Shown here in pieces: positions 34,697-43,360 of a stretch of 64,000 nucleotides of DNA; the stretch's first letter is position 1; every line of letters begins with the position of its first letter. Made by a program: the position numbers and the translations under genes. Under the pieces are notes generated by a model that saw nothing but the letters and a program-made list of their open reading frames with translations, made no database searches and was not told the DNA's origin. Origin of the DNA: Bacteroidales bacterium (lineage in GTDB: Bacteria > Bacteroidota > Bacteroidia > Bacteroidales > UBA932); assembly GCA_017477245.1 (NCBI GenBank), contig JAFUWY010000018.1:59185-123184 (forward strand), written 5' to 3'.

Positions 34697-36611
34697 CAAC
34701 AGACCCACCATCATCGACTTTGTCGAGAAGTATACCCACCAGTTCGCCGACCACACCTACCTTCGCGAGAAGGTGGACGGCCAGTGGAAGGAGATCACCC
34801 AGGAGCAGACCCGCCTCACGGCCTACCGCATCGGCGCGGGCCTGATGGCCCTCGGCCTGGAGAAGGGAGACAAGATCGCCCTGCTCTCCGAGAGCCGCGC
34901 CATGTGGATCCTCGCCGAGCTCGGAGCCCTGTACGCCGGCGCCACCGACGTGCCCCTCTCCGTCAACCTCGGTGCGGACGCCGACCTGATCTTCCGCATC
35001 ACGCATTCTGAGTCCAAGTGGATCCTCGTGTCCGGCAACCTCCTGCCGAAGATCCGCAAGATCCTCCCGGCGTGCCCCGACGTGCAGAAGGTCATCGTCT
35101 TCGACGACACGGCCTTCGATTATGAGAAGCTGGAGGACAAGGAGATCCGCATGTCCGAGGTCCAGAAGATGGGCGACGCGTTCCTCGCGGAGCACGAGGC
35201 CGAGTTCGTGGCCCGCTACAAGAGCGTGGGCCCCGACGACTACGCCAACATCAGCTACACCTCCGGCACCACCGCCGACCCGAAGGGCATCCTGCTGACC
35301 CACCGCAACTACACGGCCAACGTGGCCCAGGGCAACAGCGTCATCACCATCGCCGAGAACGACGTGATGCTGATCATCCTCCCGCTCGACCACTGCTTCG
35401 CCCACGTGGCGGGCATGTACACGATGATGTTCTACGGCGGCTCGATCGCCTTCGTGCCCATCGGCAAGAACTCCCTCGCCACCCTCAAGAACGTCCCGGT
35501 CGCGATCCGCGAGACCCGTCCGCACGTGATGCTCTCCGTGCCGGCCCTCGCCCGCAATTTCAAGAAGAACATCGAGAACGGCATCAAGGCCAAGGGCCCC
35601 AAGGTGGAGAAGCTATTCAACTTCGCCGTGAAGAACGCCATCGCCTACAACAAGGAATACTACAACCGCGGCGGCCTGCTGGACTGCTGGCGCAAGCCGC
35701 TGATGTGGCTCTTCGACAAGCTCATCTTCAAGAACGTCCGCGAGAGCTTCGGCGGCCGGATGAAGTTCTTCGTGGGCGGCGGCGCGCTGCTCGACATCGA
35801 GCTCCAGCGCTTCTTCTGCGCCGTCGGCATGCCGATGTTCCAGGGCTACGGCCTGACCGAGGCCACCCCGATCATCTGCGCCAACTCCGCCGGCCACGCC
35901 ATCTTCGGCTCCTCCGGCCGCATCGTGCGCCCGATGGACTGCAAGATCTGCGACGACCAGGGCAACGAGGTCCCCATCGGCCAGAAGGGCGAGATCGTCG
36001 TGCGCGGCGAGAACGTCATGGCCGGCTACTGGAAGAATCCCAAGGCCACGGCCGACACCGTCGTCGACGGCTGGCTGCACACCGGCGACATGGGCTACAT
36101 CTGCCCCTTCGACCACGACTTCCTGTACGTCGTGGGCCGCTTCAAGTCCCTGCTGATCGGCTCCGACGGCGAGAAATACTCCCCGGAAGCCTTCGAGGAC
36201 AGCCTCCCCGAGGTCTCCAAGTACGTCTCCCAGGTGGTCCTGCACAACAACCAGGATCCCTACACCGTCGTGATGATCGTCCCGGAGAAGGAAGCCCTGG
36301 CCGACTTCGTGAAGAAGGAAGGGCTCGACCCCGCCACGCGCGAGGGCAAGGAAGCCATGCTGAAGAAGATCCAGGCCGAGATCGACACCTACAAGACGGG
36401 CGGGCCGCACGCCGACCTGTTCCCGGACCGCTGGCTGCCGGCCGCCGTCATCGTCTGCGACGAGGCCTTCAGCATCGCCAACCAGATGATGAACTCCACC
36501 ATGAAGGTCGTGCGCCGCAAGGTCGAGGAGCACTACGCCGACCGCATCGCCTACGCTTATACGCCGGAGGGCAAGCAATTGCTCAACGAGAAGAACATCG
36601 CCTCCCTGTAG
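34686..36611 (+). CDS. Long-chain acyl-CoA synthetase (AMP-binding)
   Basis: Activates fatty acids to acyl-CoA through an acyl-adenylate. The phosphate-binding motif YTSGTTADPKG is near residue 192, the YGLTEATP motif near 395, and the hinge GDMGY followed by VGRFKSLL near 485. The 641-aa length is typical of bacterial FadD-like enzymes of Bacteroidota. The start at 34686 lies inside the end of the kinase gene, and it is not clear whether the two are functionally linked. Confidence 0.92.
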   Translation: MENSNRPTIIDFVEKYTHQFADHTYLREKVDGQWKEITQEQTRLTAYRIGAGLMALGLEKGDKIALLSESRAMWILAELGALYAGATDVPLSVNLGADADLIFRITHSESKWILVSGNLLPKIRKILPACPDVQKVIVFDDTAFDYEKLEDKEIRMSEVQKMGDAFLAEHEAEFVARYKSVGPDDYANISYTSGTTADPKGILLTHRNYTANVAQGNSVITIAENDVMLIILPLDHCFAHVAGMYTMMFYGGSIAFVPIGKNSLATLKNVPVAIRETRPHVMLSVPALARNFKKNIENGIKAKGPKVEKLFNFAVKNAIAYNKEYYNRGGLLDCWRKPLMWLFDKLIFKNVRESFGGRMKFFVGGGALLDIELQRFFCAVGMPMFQGYGLTEATPIICANSAGHAIFGSSGRIVRPMDCKICDDQGNEVPIGQKGEIVVRGENVMAGYWKNPKATADTVVDGWLHTGDMGYICPFDHDFLYVVGRFKSLLIGSDGEKYSPEAFEDSLPEVSKYVSQVVLHNNQDPYTVVMIVPEKEALADFVKKEGLDPATREGKEAMLKKIQAEIDTYKTGGPHADLFPDRWLPAAVIVCDEAFSIANQMMNSTMKVVRRKVEEHYADRIAYAYTPEGKQLLNEKNIASL

Positions 36612-36635
36612 CCAACAACTAAAACCAATAGACAA

Positions 36636-37961
36636 ATGGAAAAGAAAAAAGTCAACATGGTAGCCGTCGTGACGATGTGTTTCATCTTCGCGATGATCTC
36701 CTTCGTCACCAACATGGGCGCCCCGTTCGGCAATATCTGGGGCGAACATTTCCCCTTCGCCAAGGCGTGGGGCAACCTGATGAACTTTACCGCCTACCTT
36801 TTCATGGGCATCCCGGCCGGGAAAATGCTCATCAAGTATGGCTACAAGAAGACTGCGCTGATCGCATTGATCGTTGGTATCGTCGGACTGTTGATTCAGT
36901 ATCTCTCTAGCCTGGCCGGCGCCGGGACGGAGGTGTTCGTGTATAAGAATTACGCGACGACCGCCTGGGTGGACGGAGTCAAGCAGACTACGACCCAGGA
37001 CATCCATGTGACGCTTAACCTCTTCATCTACCTGCTTGGCGCCTTCATCTGCGGATTCTGCGTGTGCATGCTCAACACGGTCGTCAATCCGATGCTCAAC
37101 CTGCTGGGCGGCGGCGGCAACCGCGGCAACCAGTTCATCCAGATCGGCGGCACGTGCAACTCCCTTACCGCGACCCTTACCCCGCTCCTGACCGGCCTGC
37201 TGGTCGGTGAGGTGACCAAGGACACGAACATGAGCGCTGTGGCGCCGTTGCTCTTCGTCGGCATCGCGGTCTTCCTGATCTCGTTCTTCATCATCAGGAG
37301 CGTCAACATCCCCGAACCCACCCTGGGCAAGGAGCAGCCGAAGTTCGAGCACAGCCCGCTGGCTTTCCGTCACTGCCTGCTCGGCGTGATCGCCATTTTC
37401 TTCTACGTAGGTATCGAGATCGGCATCCCGATGGAGCTGAACTTCTACGTCACGGATTTCACGAAGGGCTCCGCTGCCATCGGCGGCACGCTCGCCGCTG
37501 CCTACTGGCTGCTGATGATGGTCGGTCGTGCCGGTTCCAGCGCCATTTCCGGCAAGGTCTCCACGAAGACCCAGCTCGCTGTCGTTTCCGCGCTGGCTAT
37601 CCTGCTCCTGCTTATTGCCATCTTCATGCCCGAGACTTCGACCTTCACCCTGAGCGGCAAGCAGGTGCCTGTGAAGTGTATCTTCATCGCGGCCTGCGGT
37701 ATCTGCACCTCGATCATGTGGGGCGGTATCTTCAACCTTTCCGTCGAGGGACTCGGCAAATACACCGAGGCCGCCAGCGGTATTTTCATGACGCTCGTCG
37801 TCGGCGGTGGCATCATGCCGCTGATCCAGGAAGCCATGGCGAATTCGCCCAAGATCGGCATCATCGGCAGCTACTGGCTGGTGATCGCGATGCTGGCATA
37901 TATCCTCTACTACGCCCTCGTCGGCTGCAAGAACGTGAACAAGGACATCCCTGTCGAATAA
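36636..37961 (+). CDS. FHS-family MFS sugar transporter
   Basis: A 441-aa inner-membrane symporter with about twelve hydrophobic segments. The opening MCFIFAMISFVTNMGAPF and NFTAYLFMGIPAGKMLIKYGYKKTAL resemble fucose/glucose/GlcNAc permeases (FHS). A short hydrophilic insert after helix 3 (residues 95-115) is notable. The next gene, four bases away, is a ROK kinase, so the pair probably imports and phosphorylates a hexose or N-acetylhexosamine. Confidence 0.87.
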   Translation: MEKKKVNMVAVVTMCFIFAMISFVTNMGAPFGNIWGEHFPFAKAWGNLMNFTAYLFMGIPAGKMLIKYGYKKTALIALIVGIVGLLIQYLSSLAGAGTEVFVYKNYATTAWVDGVKQTTTQDIHVTLNLFIYLLGAFICGFCVCMLNTVVNPMLNLLGGGGNRGNQFIQIGGTCNSLTATLTPLLTGLLVGEVTKDTNMSAVAPLLFVGIAVFLISFFIIRSVNIPEPTLGKEQPKFEHSPLAFRHCLLGVIAIFFYVGIEIGIPMELNFYVTDFTKGSAAIGGTLAAAYWLLMMVGRAGSSAISGKVSTKTQLAVVSALAILLLLIAIFMPETSTFTLSGKQVPVKCIFIAACGICTSIMWGGIFNLSVEGLGKYTEAASGIFMTLVVGGGIMPLIQEAMANSPKIGIIGSYWLVIAMLAYILYYALVGCKNVNKDIPVE

Positions 37962-37965
37962 TCTT

Positions 37966-38940
37966 ATGGAAGGACTTCAGAAACAATTCGTCGTCGGTGT
38001 GGACATCGGCGGTCAGACCTCCAAGATCGGGCTCGTGGACGCCCGCGGCGAGGTGCTTTTCCAGAACGTGATCCGTACGGACGTCTACGGCGAGGATGCC
38101 GAGGCGTACATCAAGGACCTGGCTGCTGCCATCAAGGAGTGCGTCAAGCAGGGCGGCAAGACCCTGGACGAGGTGCGCGGCATCGGCGTCGGCGCCCCGA
38201 ACGGCAACTATTATACCGGTGAGATCGCCTTCGCCCCGAACATCGTGTGGGCGGCGAACCATTCCGTACCTTTCTCCAAACTCCTCTCCAAGGCCCTGGG
38301 CGGCGTGCCCGTGTCGCTGACCAACGACGCCAACGCGGCGGCGGTGGGCGAGATGGCCTACGGCGCGGCCCGCGGCATGAAGAATTTCATCATGATCACC
38401 CTCGGGACCGGTGTCGGCAGCGGCATCGTGATCGACGGCAAGGTGGTCTACGGCAGCGACGGCTTCGCCGGCGAGCTCGGCCACACCTGCGTGGAGCGCA
38501 AGAACGGCCGCCCCTGCGGCTGCGGCAAGACCGGCTGCCTGGAGGCCTACTGCTCCGCGATGGGCATCGCCCGTACGGCGCGCGAGTGGCTGGAAGCCAC
38601 GGACGAGCCGTCCTCGCTGCGCGACCTCGACAAGATCAGCTCCAAGGATATCTTCGACGCCGCCAAGGCAGGGGATGCCATGGCCCTGCGTCTCTTCGAG
38701 TTCACCGGCACCATCCTCGGCCGGAGCTTCGCCGACTTCGTGGCGTTCAGCGCCCCGGAGGCCATCGTGCTCTTCGGCGGCCTGGCCCGCGCCAAGGAGT
38801 TCCTCTACGAGCCGATGAAGCGCGCCATGGAGGACAACCTCCTCAAGATCTGGAAGGGCAAGGTCCAGATCGTTTTCTCCCAGCTCAAGGAGTCGGACGC
38901 CGCCATCCTCGGCGCCTCCGCCCTCGCCTGGGAACTGTAG
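37966..38940 (+). CDS. ROK-family sugar kinase (glucokinase-like)
   Basis: A sugar kinase with the ATP phosphate loop VGVDIGGQTSKIGLVD at residues 8-23, the catalytic region SLTNDANAAAVGEM (Asp) near 115, TLGTGVGSGIV near 145 and the ROK zinc-binding signature CGCGKTGCLEAY near 185. The 324-aa length is normal. No HTH is present, so it is an enzyme and not a NagC-type repressor. The partner is the MFS gene just before it. Specificity between glucose and GlcNAc cannot be told. Confidence 0.92.
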   Translation: MEGLQKQFVVGVDIGGQTSKIGLVDARGEVLFQNVIRTDVYGEDAEAYIKDLAAAIKECVKQGGKTLDEVRGIGVGAPNGNYYTGEIAFAPNIVWAANHSVPFSKLLSKALGGVPVSLTNDANAAAVGEMAYGAARGMKNFIMITLGTGVGSGIVIDGKVVYGSDGFAGELGHTCVERKNGRPCGCGKTGCLEAYCSAMGIARTAREWLEATDEPSSLRDLDKISSKDIFDAAKAGDAMALRLFEFTGTILGRSFADFVAFSAPEAIVLFGGLARAKEFLYEPMKRAMEDNLLKIWKGKVQIVFSQLKESDAAILGASALAWEL

Positions 38941-38967
38941 ACAACAAATTAATTATCAATAAAAACG

Positions 38968-39720
38968 ATGAAAGCAAACAAGATTTTTGCAGTCCTCCTG
39001 ATCGGACTTGCAGTGGCGGCTTGCAACAGCAAGCCGGCCGGGGATGCGCTCCCCAAGGAATTCCAGCCCTCCAAGGCCCAGGTCGATTCCGTCAGCTACC
39101 TGCTCGGTATCAACTTCGGTGGTTTCATGAAGAACTACGATTTCGGCAGCGACCTCAATTACGGTGAGATCGTCAGGGGCATCAAGGATTTCGTCAACTC
39201 CAAGGGCAACTTCCAGGATCCTGACTTCAACAAGCAGTTCAAGATCGATCCCAACACGATGGACGCCCTCTTCAACGCGTACCTCCAGAAGCGTGCCAGC
39301 GGCGTCGCCATGGCCAACAAGGAGAAGGCCGACAAGTTCTTCGCCGAGAATGCCAAGAAGGAAGGGGTCCAGACCACCGCTTCCGGTCTGCAGTACAAGA
39401 TCATCGAGCCGGGCAACGACGTGAAGCCGGGTCCGCAGGACACCGTGTTCGTGCGCTACAAGGGTTCCCTCCTCGACGGTACCGTCTTTGACGAGGTGGC
39501 TGCCGACGCCGAGCCGATCCGCCTGACGCTCAACCGCGTGATCCCCGGCTGGACCGAGGGTATGCAGCTCATCGGCGAGGGTGGCAAGGCCGTCCTCTAC
39601 ATCCCGGCCGAGCTGGGTTACGGCGAGCAGGGCAACCAGGCCATCGCCCCCAACTCCGCCCTCATCTTCGACGTGGAGATGACCAAGGTCGGCAAGTACG
39701 TCGAGCCTGCGGCCGAGTAA
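38968..39720 (+). CDS. FKBP-type peptidyl-prolyl isomerase lipoprotein
   Basis: An envelope foldase. The lipobox VAAC gives lipidated Cys19. Residues 35-125 are the FkpA-like dimerising helices (SYLLGINFGGFMKNY), and the C-terminal FKBP domain spans about 135-245 with VFVRYKGSLLDGTVFDE and IPAELGYGEQG. At 250 aa it is typical. A strong terminator follows, ending the 34-39.7 kb block. Confidence 0.92.
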   Translation: MKANKIFAVLLIGLAVAACNSKPAGDALPKEFQPSKAQVDSVSYLLGINFGGFMKNYDFGSDLNYGEIVRGIKDFVNSKGNFQDPDFNKQFKIDPNTMDALFNAYLQKRASGVAMANKEKADKFFAENAKKEGVQTTASGLQYKIIEPGNDVKPGPQDTVFVRYKGSLLDGTVFDEVAADAEPIRLTLNRVIPGWTEGMQLIGEGGKAVLYIPAELGYGEQGNQAIAPNSALIFDVEMTKVGKYVEPAAE

Positions 39721-39744
39721 TCCCGGAGGCAACGGACCATCATA

Positions 39745-39775
39745 CGAAAGCCCGGCAGACCTGCCGGGCTTTCGT
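39745..39775 (+). terminator. Terminator after the FKBP gene
   Basis: A 14-bp stem (cgaaagcccggcag/ctgccgggctttcg) with a 2-base turn, 25 bases after the stop. It is symmetrical and may also serve the convergent minus-strand gene. A dispersed repeat begins in its last bases. Confidence 0.75.
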
Positions 39776-39800
39776 CATGTCCGGACTTGATCCGGAGACT
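39773..39800. repeat. Second copy of the cgtcat...tccgga palindromic repeat
   Basis: It reads cgtcatg followed by tccgga-cttga-tccgga, then gact. Its order and most bases match the copy at 8334-8360. It lies 13 bases from the end of the frameshifted outer-membrane gene. Confidence 0.6.
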
Positions 39801-39812
39801 GGAATAAAGCGG

Positions 39813-40726
39813 TTACCATTCAGGCACGTTCAGGGACAGGCCGAAGCTCAGGGTGTTGAAAGACGGGCCGGCGTCTTTGGCGAGGACCGGGCAGGGACTG
39901 TATTTCACATAGGCACCGAACGCATCCAGGTCGAGGCGCAGGATGTATTCCCAGCTCAGTTTCTCGATGGGGACGCCCGCGGTCTTGTAGGAGAATTTCT
40001 CACCATCCGAGGTGATGTACCTGTCCCGGATCCGTCCGTTGAAATTGTAGTGTCCCGCCACGCCGAACGCGAGCCGGTGGTGCCGGTTCCCCAGCAGGAA
40101 GGACATGTAGACCGGGATGCCGACATAGTTGTAGCGCAGGGAGGATTTCTGCTTGCGGAAACTGCCGTCCATCGGCCAGACGTCCACCACGCCGTCCTCC
40201 AGGACGAACTGGCGGCCGCCGCTCACGGCCACGGCCCGGTAACCCAGGTCCAGGCTTGTGCTGAATTCAAGCACCGTGCGTTCGGGCGGAACCGGAAATT
40301 GAAGAACGAGGCGCCCAGGTCGGAACAGAAGCGCGTCGAGGGCTTCAGGTCGCGGGGGGCCGACAGGGTTTCGGTGAAACCGAGGTCGAAGCGCTCGACG
40401 CCGGTGGTCGAATAACGGGAAGGTTTCCGCTTCGCGGCCGGGGCGGGGGATTCCTTCTTGCGCCATTTGAAAATGTCGAAGCCGAACAGGTCCGGCCCGC
40501 CTTCCTGCACGGCGATGGCGGCGTCGGGCGAGAGGGCGATGCTGCCGAAGTAGGTGTAGTCCGGATCTTCCGCACTGCCCTGGATGCGGATTTCCTGGGC
40601 TTCGGAGGAGGTGATGACGGTCACCTTGTCCGGACGGTTGACGACCAGGGTGTCGGCGCGCTGCTGCGCGGATGCGGCGGGGAGGATGGCGGACAGGGCC
40701 GCCAGGGTGAGAAGGATTTTCTTCAT
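39813..40726 (-). pseudogene. Outer-membrane beta-barrel protein of the ECF sigma operon, frameshifted
   Basis: The 5' frame (from 40726) starts with a signal peptide (LPAASAQ) and runs to about base 40285 (FFNFRFRP). The sequence then continues in another frame (RTVLEFSTSLDLGYRAV...) to a barrel-like end, SFGLSLNVPEW, at 39813. One base appears to be missing near 40285-40290. Joined, the protein would be about 303 aa, an exported barrel of the PorT/OmpW-like kind without a named family. It may be a real mutation or an assembly error. It is the last gene of the sigma operon, 14 bases after the small exported protein. Confidence 0.7.
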
Positions 40727-40739
40727 GGTTTATGCTTTT

Positions 40740-41174
40740 TTAGTTTTTACCGAACATTTGCCTGAGTTGTTTCTCGGTGACGTGCCCCTCCATGTAGACG
40801 AGGATCACCGCGTACTGTCCGCTGCCCGAAGGCTTGGACTGGAAGGCGAGGTAGCCGCTCCGGCTGGTCTGCAGGAAGGCGGACTGGAGGAGACCGCCGG
40901 AAAGGACGGTCCGGCGGGTCAGGGCGCCCGAGGCGTCCTCGAGCACGAGCCGGCTGACGGTGGCGAGCTCTTCGGGCGTGGCCGTGAAGCGCACGCTGTG
41001 GAAGAGCGTCAGGCCAAGGTCTTCGATATCGTGGCCCTTGACCAGCGTCTCGACGAGCCGCGACTCCGGGATGACCTCGCCCTGCAGGACCGGGCCGGAC
41101 TTCAGCCGGCCCTCCTGGCCCTGGGCCAGGCAGCACAGGGCCAGCAACAATAGGGTTATCAGGGATCTTTTCAT
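40740..41174 (-). CDS. Small exported protein of the ECF sigma operon
   Basis: A 144-aa protein with a signal peptide (LITLLLLALCCLAQGQ). The mature part is about 125 aa with VILVYMEGHVTEKQLRQMF at the end. It may belong to DUF6108, which I recall only vaguely. It starts at 41174, one base after the anti-sigma gene's stop, and precedes the outer-membrane barrel. Its role is probably in sensing or envelope upkeep. Confidence 0.65.
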   Translation of the reverse strand: MKRSLITLLLLALCCLAQGQEGRLKSGPVLQGEVIPESRLVETLVKGHDIEDLGLTLFHSVRFTATPEELATVSRLVLEDASGALTRRTVLSGGLLQSAFLQTSRSGYLAFQSKPSGSGQYAVILVYMEGHVTEKQLRQMFGKN

Positions 41175-41175
41175 C

Positions 41176-41601
41176 TTATTGGAACAATTCTTCGAGCTGC
41201 GCGGCGACATCCGGGCCCTGGTTGTCGGCGAACAGTTCGGTTAGTGTATTTCTGGCATCGAGCAGGACCTGCTCGCGGTCCGAGTTGGCCACGCCGTAGG
41301 TGATGGTGACGCAGGCCGGCCGGCGGGACAGGCCGACGCCGACCGTGATCAGGATGGCGGCGCGGGCCGCGGCCAGCGCGAGCGGGAGCGGCCGGAAGGT
41401 GCGGGACGCCGGCGCCGGCGTGCCTGCGGCAGCGCGATGCGCCGCACCGGCGGCGCTCAGGTACCCGGCCACCGCCTTGACCTCGTAGAACCACGGGTCG
41501 TCGGTGCGGGCGAGGAAACGCCGGAGCGCGCGCTCCTCGGCGGGGGAAGTCTGTGCCTCAAAGTACTTCTCCGTCAGTTTTTTCCAGTAGTCATTTCTCA
41601 T
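41176..41601 (-). CDS. Putative anti-sigma factor
   Basis: A 141-aa protein. The N-terminal 55 residues are a cytoplasmic helical region (YWKKLTEKYFEAQTSPAEERALRRFL) as in short Bacteroidota anti-sigma proteins. One hydrophobic segment (LPLALAAARAAILITVGVGL) is near residues 73-92, and a short periplasmic tail follows. Its start overlaps the end of the sigma gene by 11 bases. Function inferred from position and topology. Confidence 0.7.
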   Translation of the reverse strand: MRNDYWKKLTEKYFEAQTSPAEERALRRFLARTDDPWFYEVKAVAGYLSAAGAAHRAAAGTPAPASRTFRPLPLALAAARAAILITVGVGLSRRPACVTITYGVANSDREQVLLDARNTLTELFADNQGPDVAAQLEELFQ

Positions 41602-42079
41602 TTTCCGTCCTCCTGTAGATTTCCCGGATGGTCTTCCGGGCGCGGGAGAGCTGCACCCGGACGGCTCCGGGCTGCATGCCAAGCTCTTCGGCGATGGTTT
41701 CAAGGGGAACGCCTTCGTATTCCTTGCGTTCCAGGATGTATTTCTGGGTGGGTGAAAGCGCGTTTTCAATGATTCCGCGCACGAGCGCGAGGGCCTCCCG
41801 GCTGTCTTCGGGGTCCGGGCGGCCCGGGACGGCGTCGGCGGACTGCAGCGGAAGTACGTCCCGGTGGCGCCGGACCTGGTCCACGCTGGCGTTGCGTACG
41901 GCGGTGTGCAGCAGCGCTTCGGCCTGGTCCGTCGTACGGATGTCATACTGTCGGGTCCAGAGCCGGTAGAAGGCGTCCTGCAGGGCATCCTCCGCTTCGT
42001 CGGAGCGGCCCGTGATCCGCTGGGCGCGGATCCTCAGGCGTTCCTTCAGGGACAGGTATGCGGAGGTCAGTAAATCCAT
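41591..42079 (-). CDS. ECF-type RNA polymerase sigma factor
   Basis: A 162-aa sigma factor. Region 2 includes RITGRSDEAEDALQDAFYRLW, and region 4 has ETIAEELGMQPGAVRVQLSRARKTIRE with a helix-turn-helix. The length is typical of ECF factors. It leads an operon with anti-sigma, a small exported protein and a barrel. An exact -7 box and a 14-bp palindrome lie directly upstream. Confidence 0.92.
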   Translation of the reverse strand: MDLLTSAYLSLKERLRIRAQRITGRSDEAEDALQDAFYRLWTRQYDIRTTDQAEALLHTAVRNASVDQVRRHRDVLPLQSADAVPGRPDPEDSREALALVRGIIENALSPTQKYILERKEYEGVPLETIAEELGMQPGAVRVQLSRARKTIREIYRRTENEK

Positions 42080-42080
42080 T

Positions 42081-42119
42081 TTGCCGGTGTTCTGACTAAT
42101 AAACGCAGAACACCGGCAA
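42081..42119. promoter_or_regulatory. 14-bp palindrome over the sigma-operon start region
   Basis: Arms ttgccggtgttctg (42081-42094) and cagaacaccggcaa (42106-42119) are perfect complements with an 11-base loop. The -7 box (TACATTTG, minus strand, 42117-42124) overlaps the upstream arm, so transcription would start within the palindrome. It could be an operator, or a terminator for the gene that ends at 42143; no T-run is seen on the minus strand. Confidence 0.55.
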
Positions 42120-42142
42120 ATGTAACTGAAAAAGGGAAAAAA

Positions 42143-42706
42143 TTATTCGTTTTCGTCGTAGATGATCTCCTCCTCGTCCTTGTCCTCCTCGTCCTCGTCA
42201 TCCTCGTCGTCCTCATCGTCGAAATCTTCGTCTTCGTCCTCGTCCTCACCGCGGCCCCGGCGGGACTCTCCGGGCAGGTGCCTGTGCTCGTCGGGCAGGT
42301 CCTCGAAGGCCACGTAGCCGTTCTCGAACTCCTGGGGGATGGGGCCCTTGGTCTCGATGATGCGCGGGGTGGCGGTGTATTCCTTCACCTCGCCTTCGAG
42401 CGTGATGGTCACGCTCTTCTTGGAGGCGATGTCGTAGAAGTACACGAAGCTGGCCACGCCCGCCTTGACCGTGTCGGCGATGGATACGTTGTCCACGGCG
42501 CCGTAGCCGATGTCCATCAGGGCGTAGCGGGCGACCACGCCGCCGTCCGCATCGAGCGCCTTGAAGAGGATGGGCTGATCCATCGGGAATTCAAGGTCCG
42601 CACGCAACTGCTTGTGGAACGTGTAGAGCGAGTTCTCTCCATTGACGAGATAGACCCGGAAGAAGCCTTTGATGCCGGCCAGCGTGACTCTGTATCTGTA
42701 GTTCAT
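42143..42706 (-). CDS. PRiA4_ORF3 (TnpR-passenger)-like protein with acidic tail
   Basis: A 187-aa cytoplasmic protein. Residues 1-125 fit the PRiA4_ORF3-like fold known in Bacteroidales (YRYRVTLAGIKGFFRVYLVNG, then TFHKQLRAD and VASFVYFYDIASKKSVTITLEG). The last 40 residues are almost pure Asp/Glu. The function of the family is unknown; the name comes from passenger genes of plasmid and transposon elements. The start at 42706 has a near-consensus -7 box (TATCTTCG) five bases upstream. Confidence 0.7.
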   Translation of the reverse strand: MNYRYRVTLAGIKGFFRVYLVNGENSLYTFHKQLRADLEFPMDQPILFKALDADGGVVARYALMDIGYGAVDNVSIADTVKAGVASFVYFYDIASKKSVTITLEGEVKEYTATPRIIETKGPIPQEFENGYVAFEDLPDEHRHLPGESRRGRGEDEDEDEDFDDEDDEDDEDEEDKDEEEIIYDENE

Positions 42707-42730
42707 ATTGCGAAGATACGAATAATTCAC

Positions 42731-42738
42731 TAATTTTG
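42731..42738 (+). promoter_or_regulatory. -7 box TAATTTTG of the IMPACT-family gene
   Basis: Exact consensus, eight bases before the ATG at 42747; divergent from the acidic-tail gene. Confidence 0.6.
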
Positions 42739-42746
42739 GTCCGCTG

Positions 42747-43343
42747 ATGAGCGCAAAAGATACATACAAAAGCATCGCTGAGCCGAGTGAGGGCCTGTTC
42801 CGGGACAACGGAAGCCGTTTCATCGCGCGGGCGTACCCGGTCGAAGGCGAGGAGGAAGTCCGGGAGATCGTGGCGGCGCTCAGGAAGGAATACCATGACG
42901 CCCGGCACCACTGCTACGCCTACCGCATCGGGCTGGACGGCTCCCTCTGGCGGGCCAGCGACGACGGCGAGCCCTCGGGCTCGGCCGGCCGCCCCATCCT
43001 GGGGCAGATCGACTCGGCCGGCCTGAGCGACGTGCTCGTCGTGGTGATCCGCTACTTCGGCGGCATCAAGCTCGGCATCCCGGGCCTCATCCGCGCCTAC
43101 AAGACCTCCACCGCCGACGCCCTCGCGGGCGCGCGCGTCGTGGAAAAGGTAGCCGGACGGTGGTACACCCTGCATTTCCCCTATGAGAGCCTGCCTGCCG
43201 TGATGAAGGCGGTCAAGGACCTGGGCCTGCCGCAGCGCGGGCAGGAGTTCCTCGCGGAGTGCCGCCTGGAAGTCCGGGTGCGCCGCTCGCTCGAGGCGGA
43301 CTTTTTGGAACGTATCGAAAAAATAGGTATCTTAGTAGACTAA
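42747..43343 (+). CDS. YigZ/IMPACT-family protein (UPF0029)
   Basis: A 198-aa two-domain protein. The UPF0029 N-domain has [10 protein letters not shown] near residue 53, the signature [15 protein letters not shown] near 72 and [20 protein letters not shown] near 100. The C-terminal ferredoxin-like domain follows. In bacteria it is implicated in translation-related regulation, but the role is not firmly known. It precedes serC by 17 bases and may share its transcript. Confidence 0.9.
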   Translation: MSAKDTYKSIAEPSEGLFRDNGSRFIARAYPVEGEEEVREIVAALRKEYHDARHHCYAYRIGLDGSLWRASDDGEPSGSAGRPILGQIDSAGLSDVLVVVIRYFGGIKLGIPGLIRAYKTSTADALAGARVVEKVAGRWYTLHFPYESLPAVMKAVKDLGLPQRGQEFLAECRLEVRVRRSLEADFLERIEKIGILVD

Positions 43344-43360
43344 ATCATTTAAACATTACC

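Noticed and set aside
42067-42249. A minus-strand frame of Arg/Thr/Lys repeats overlapping the acidic tail
   Set aside because: It is the acidic Asp/Glu codon run read in another frame.
42278-43175. Possible CRISPR or tandem repeat array from the repeated gtcctcgtc units
   Set aside because: It is only the acidic codon run of one gene; no spaced repeats are present. No CRISPR array was found anywhere in the window.
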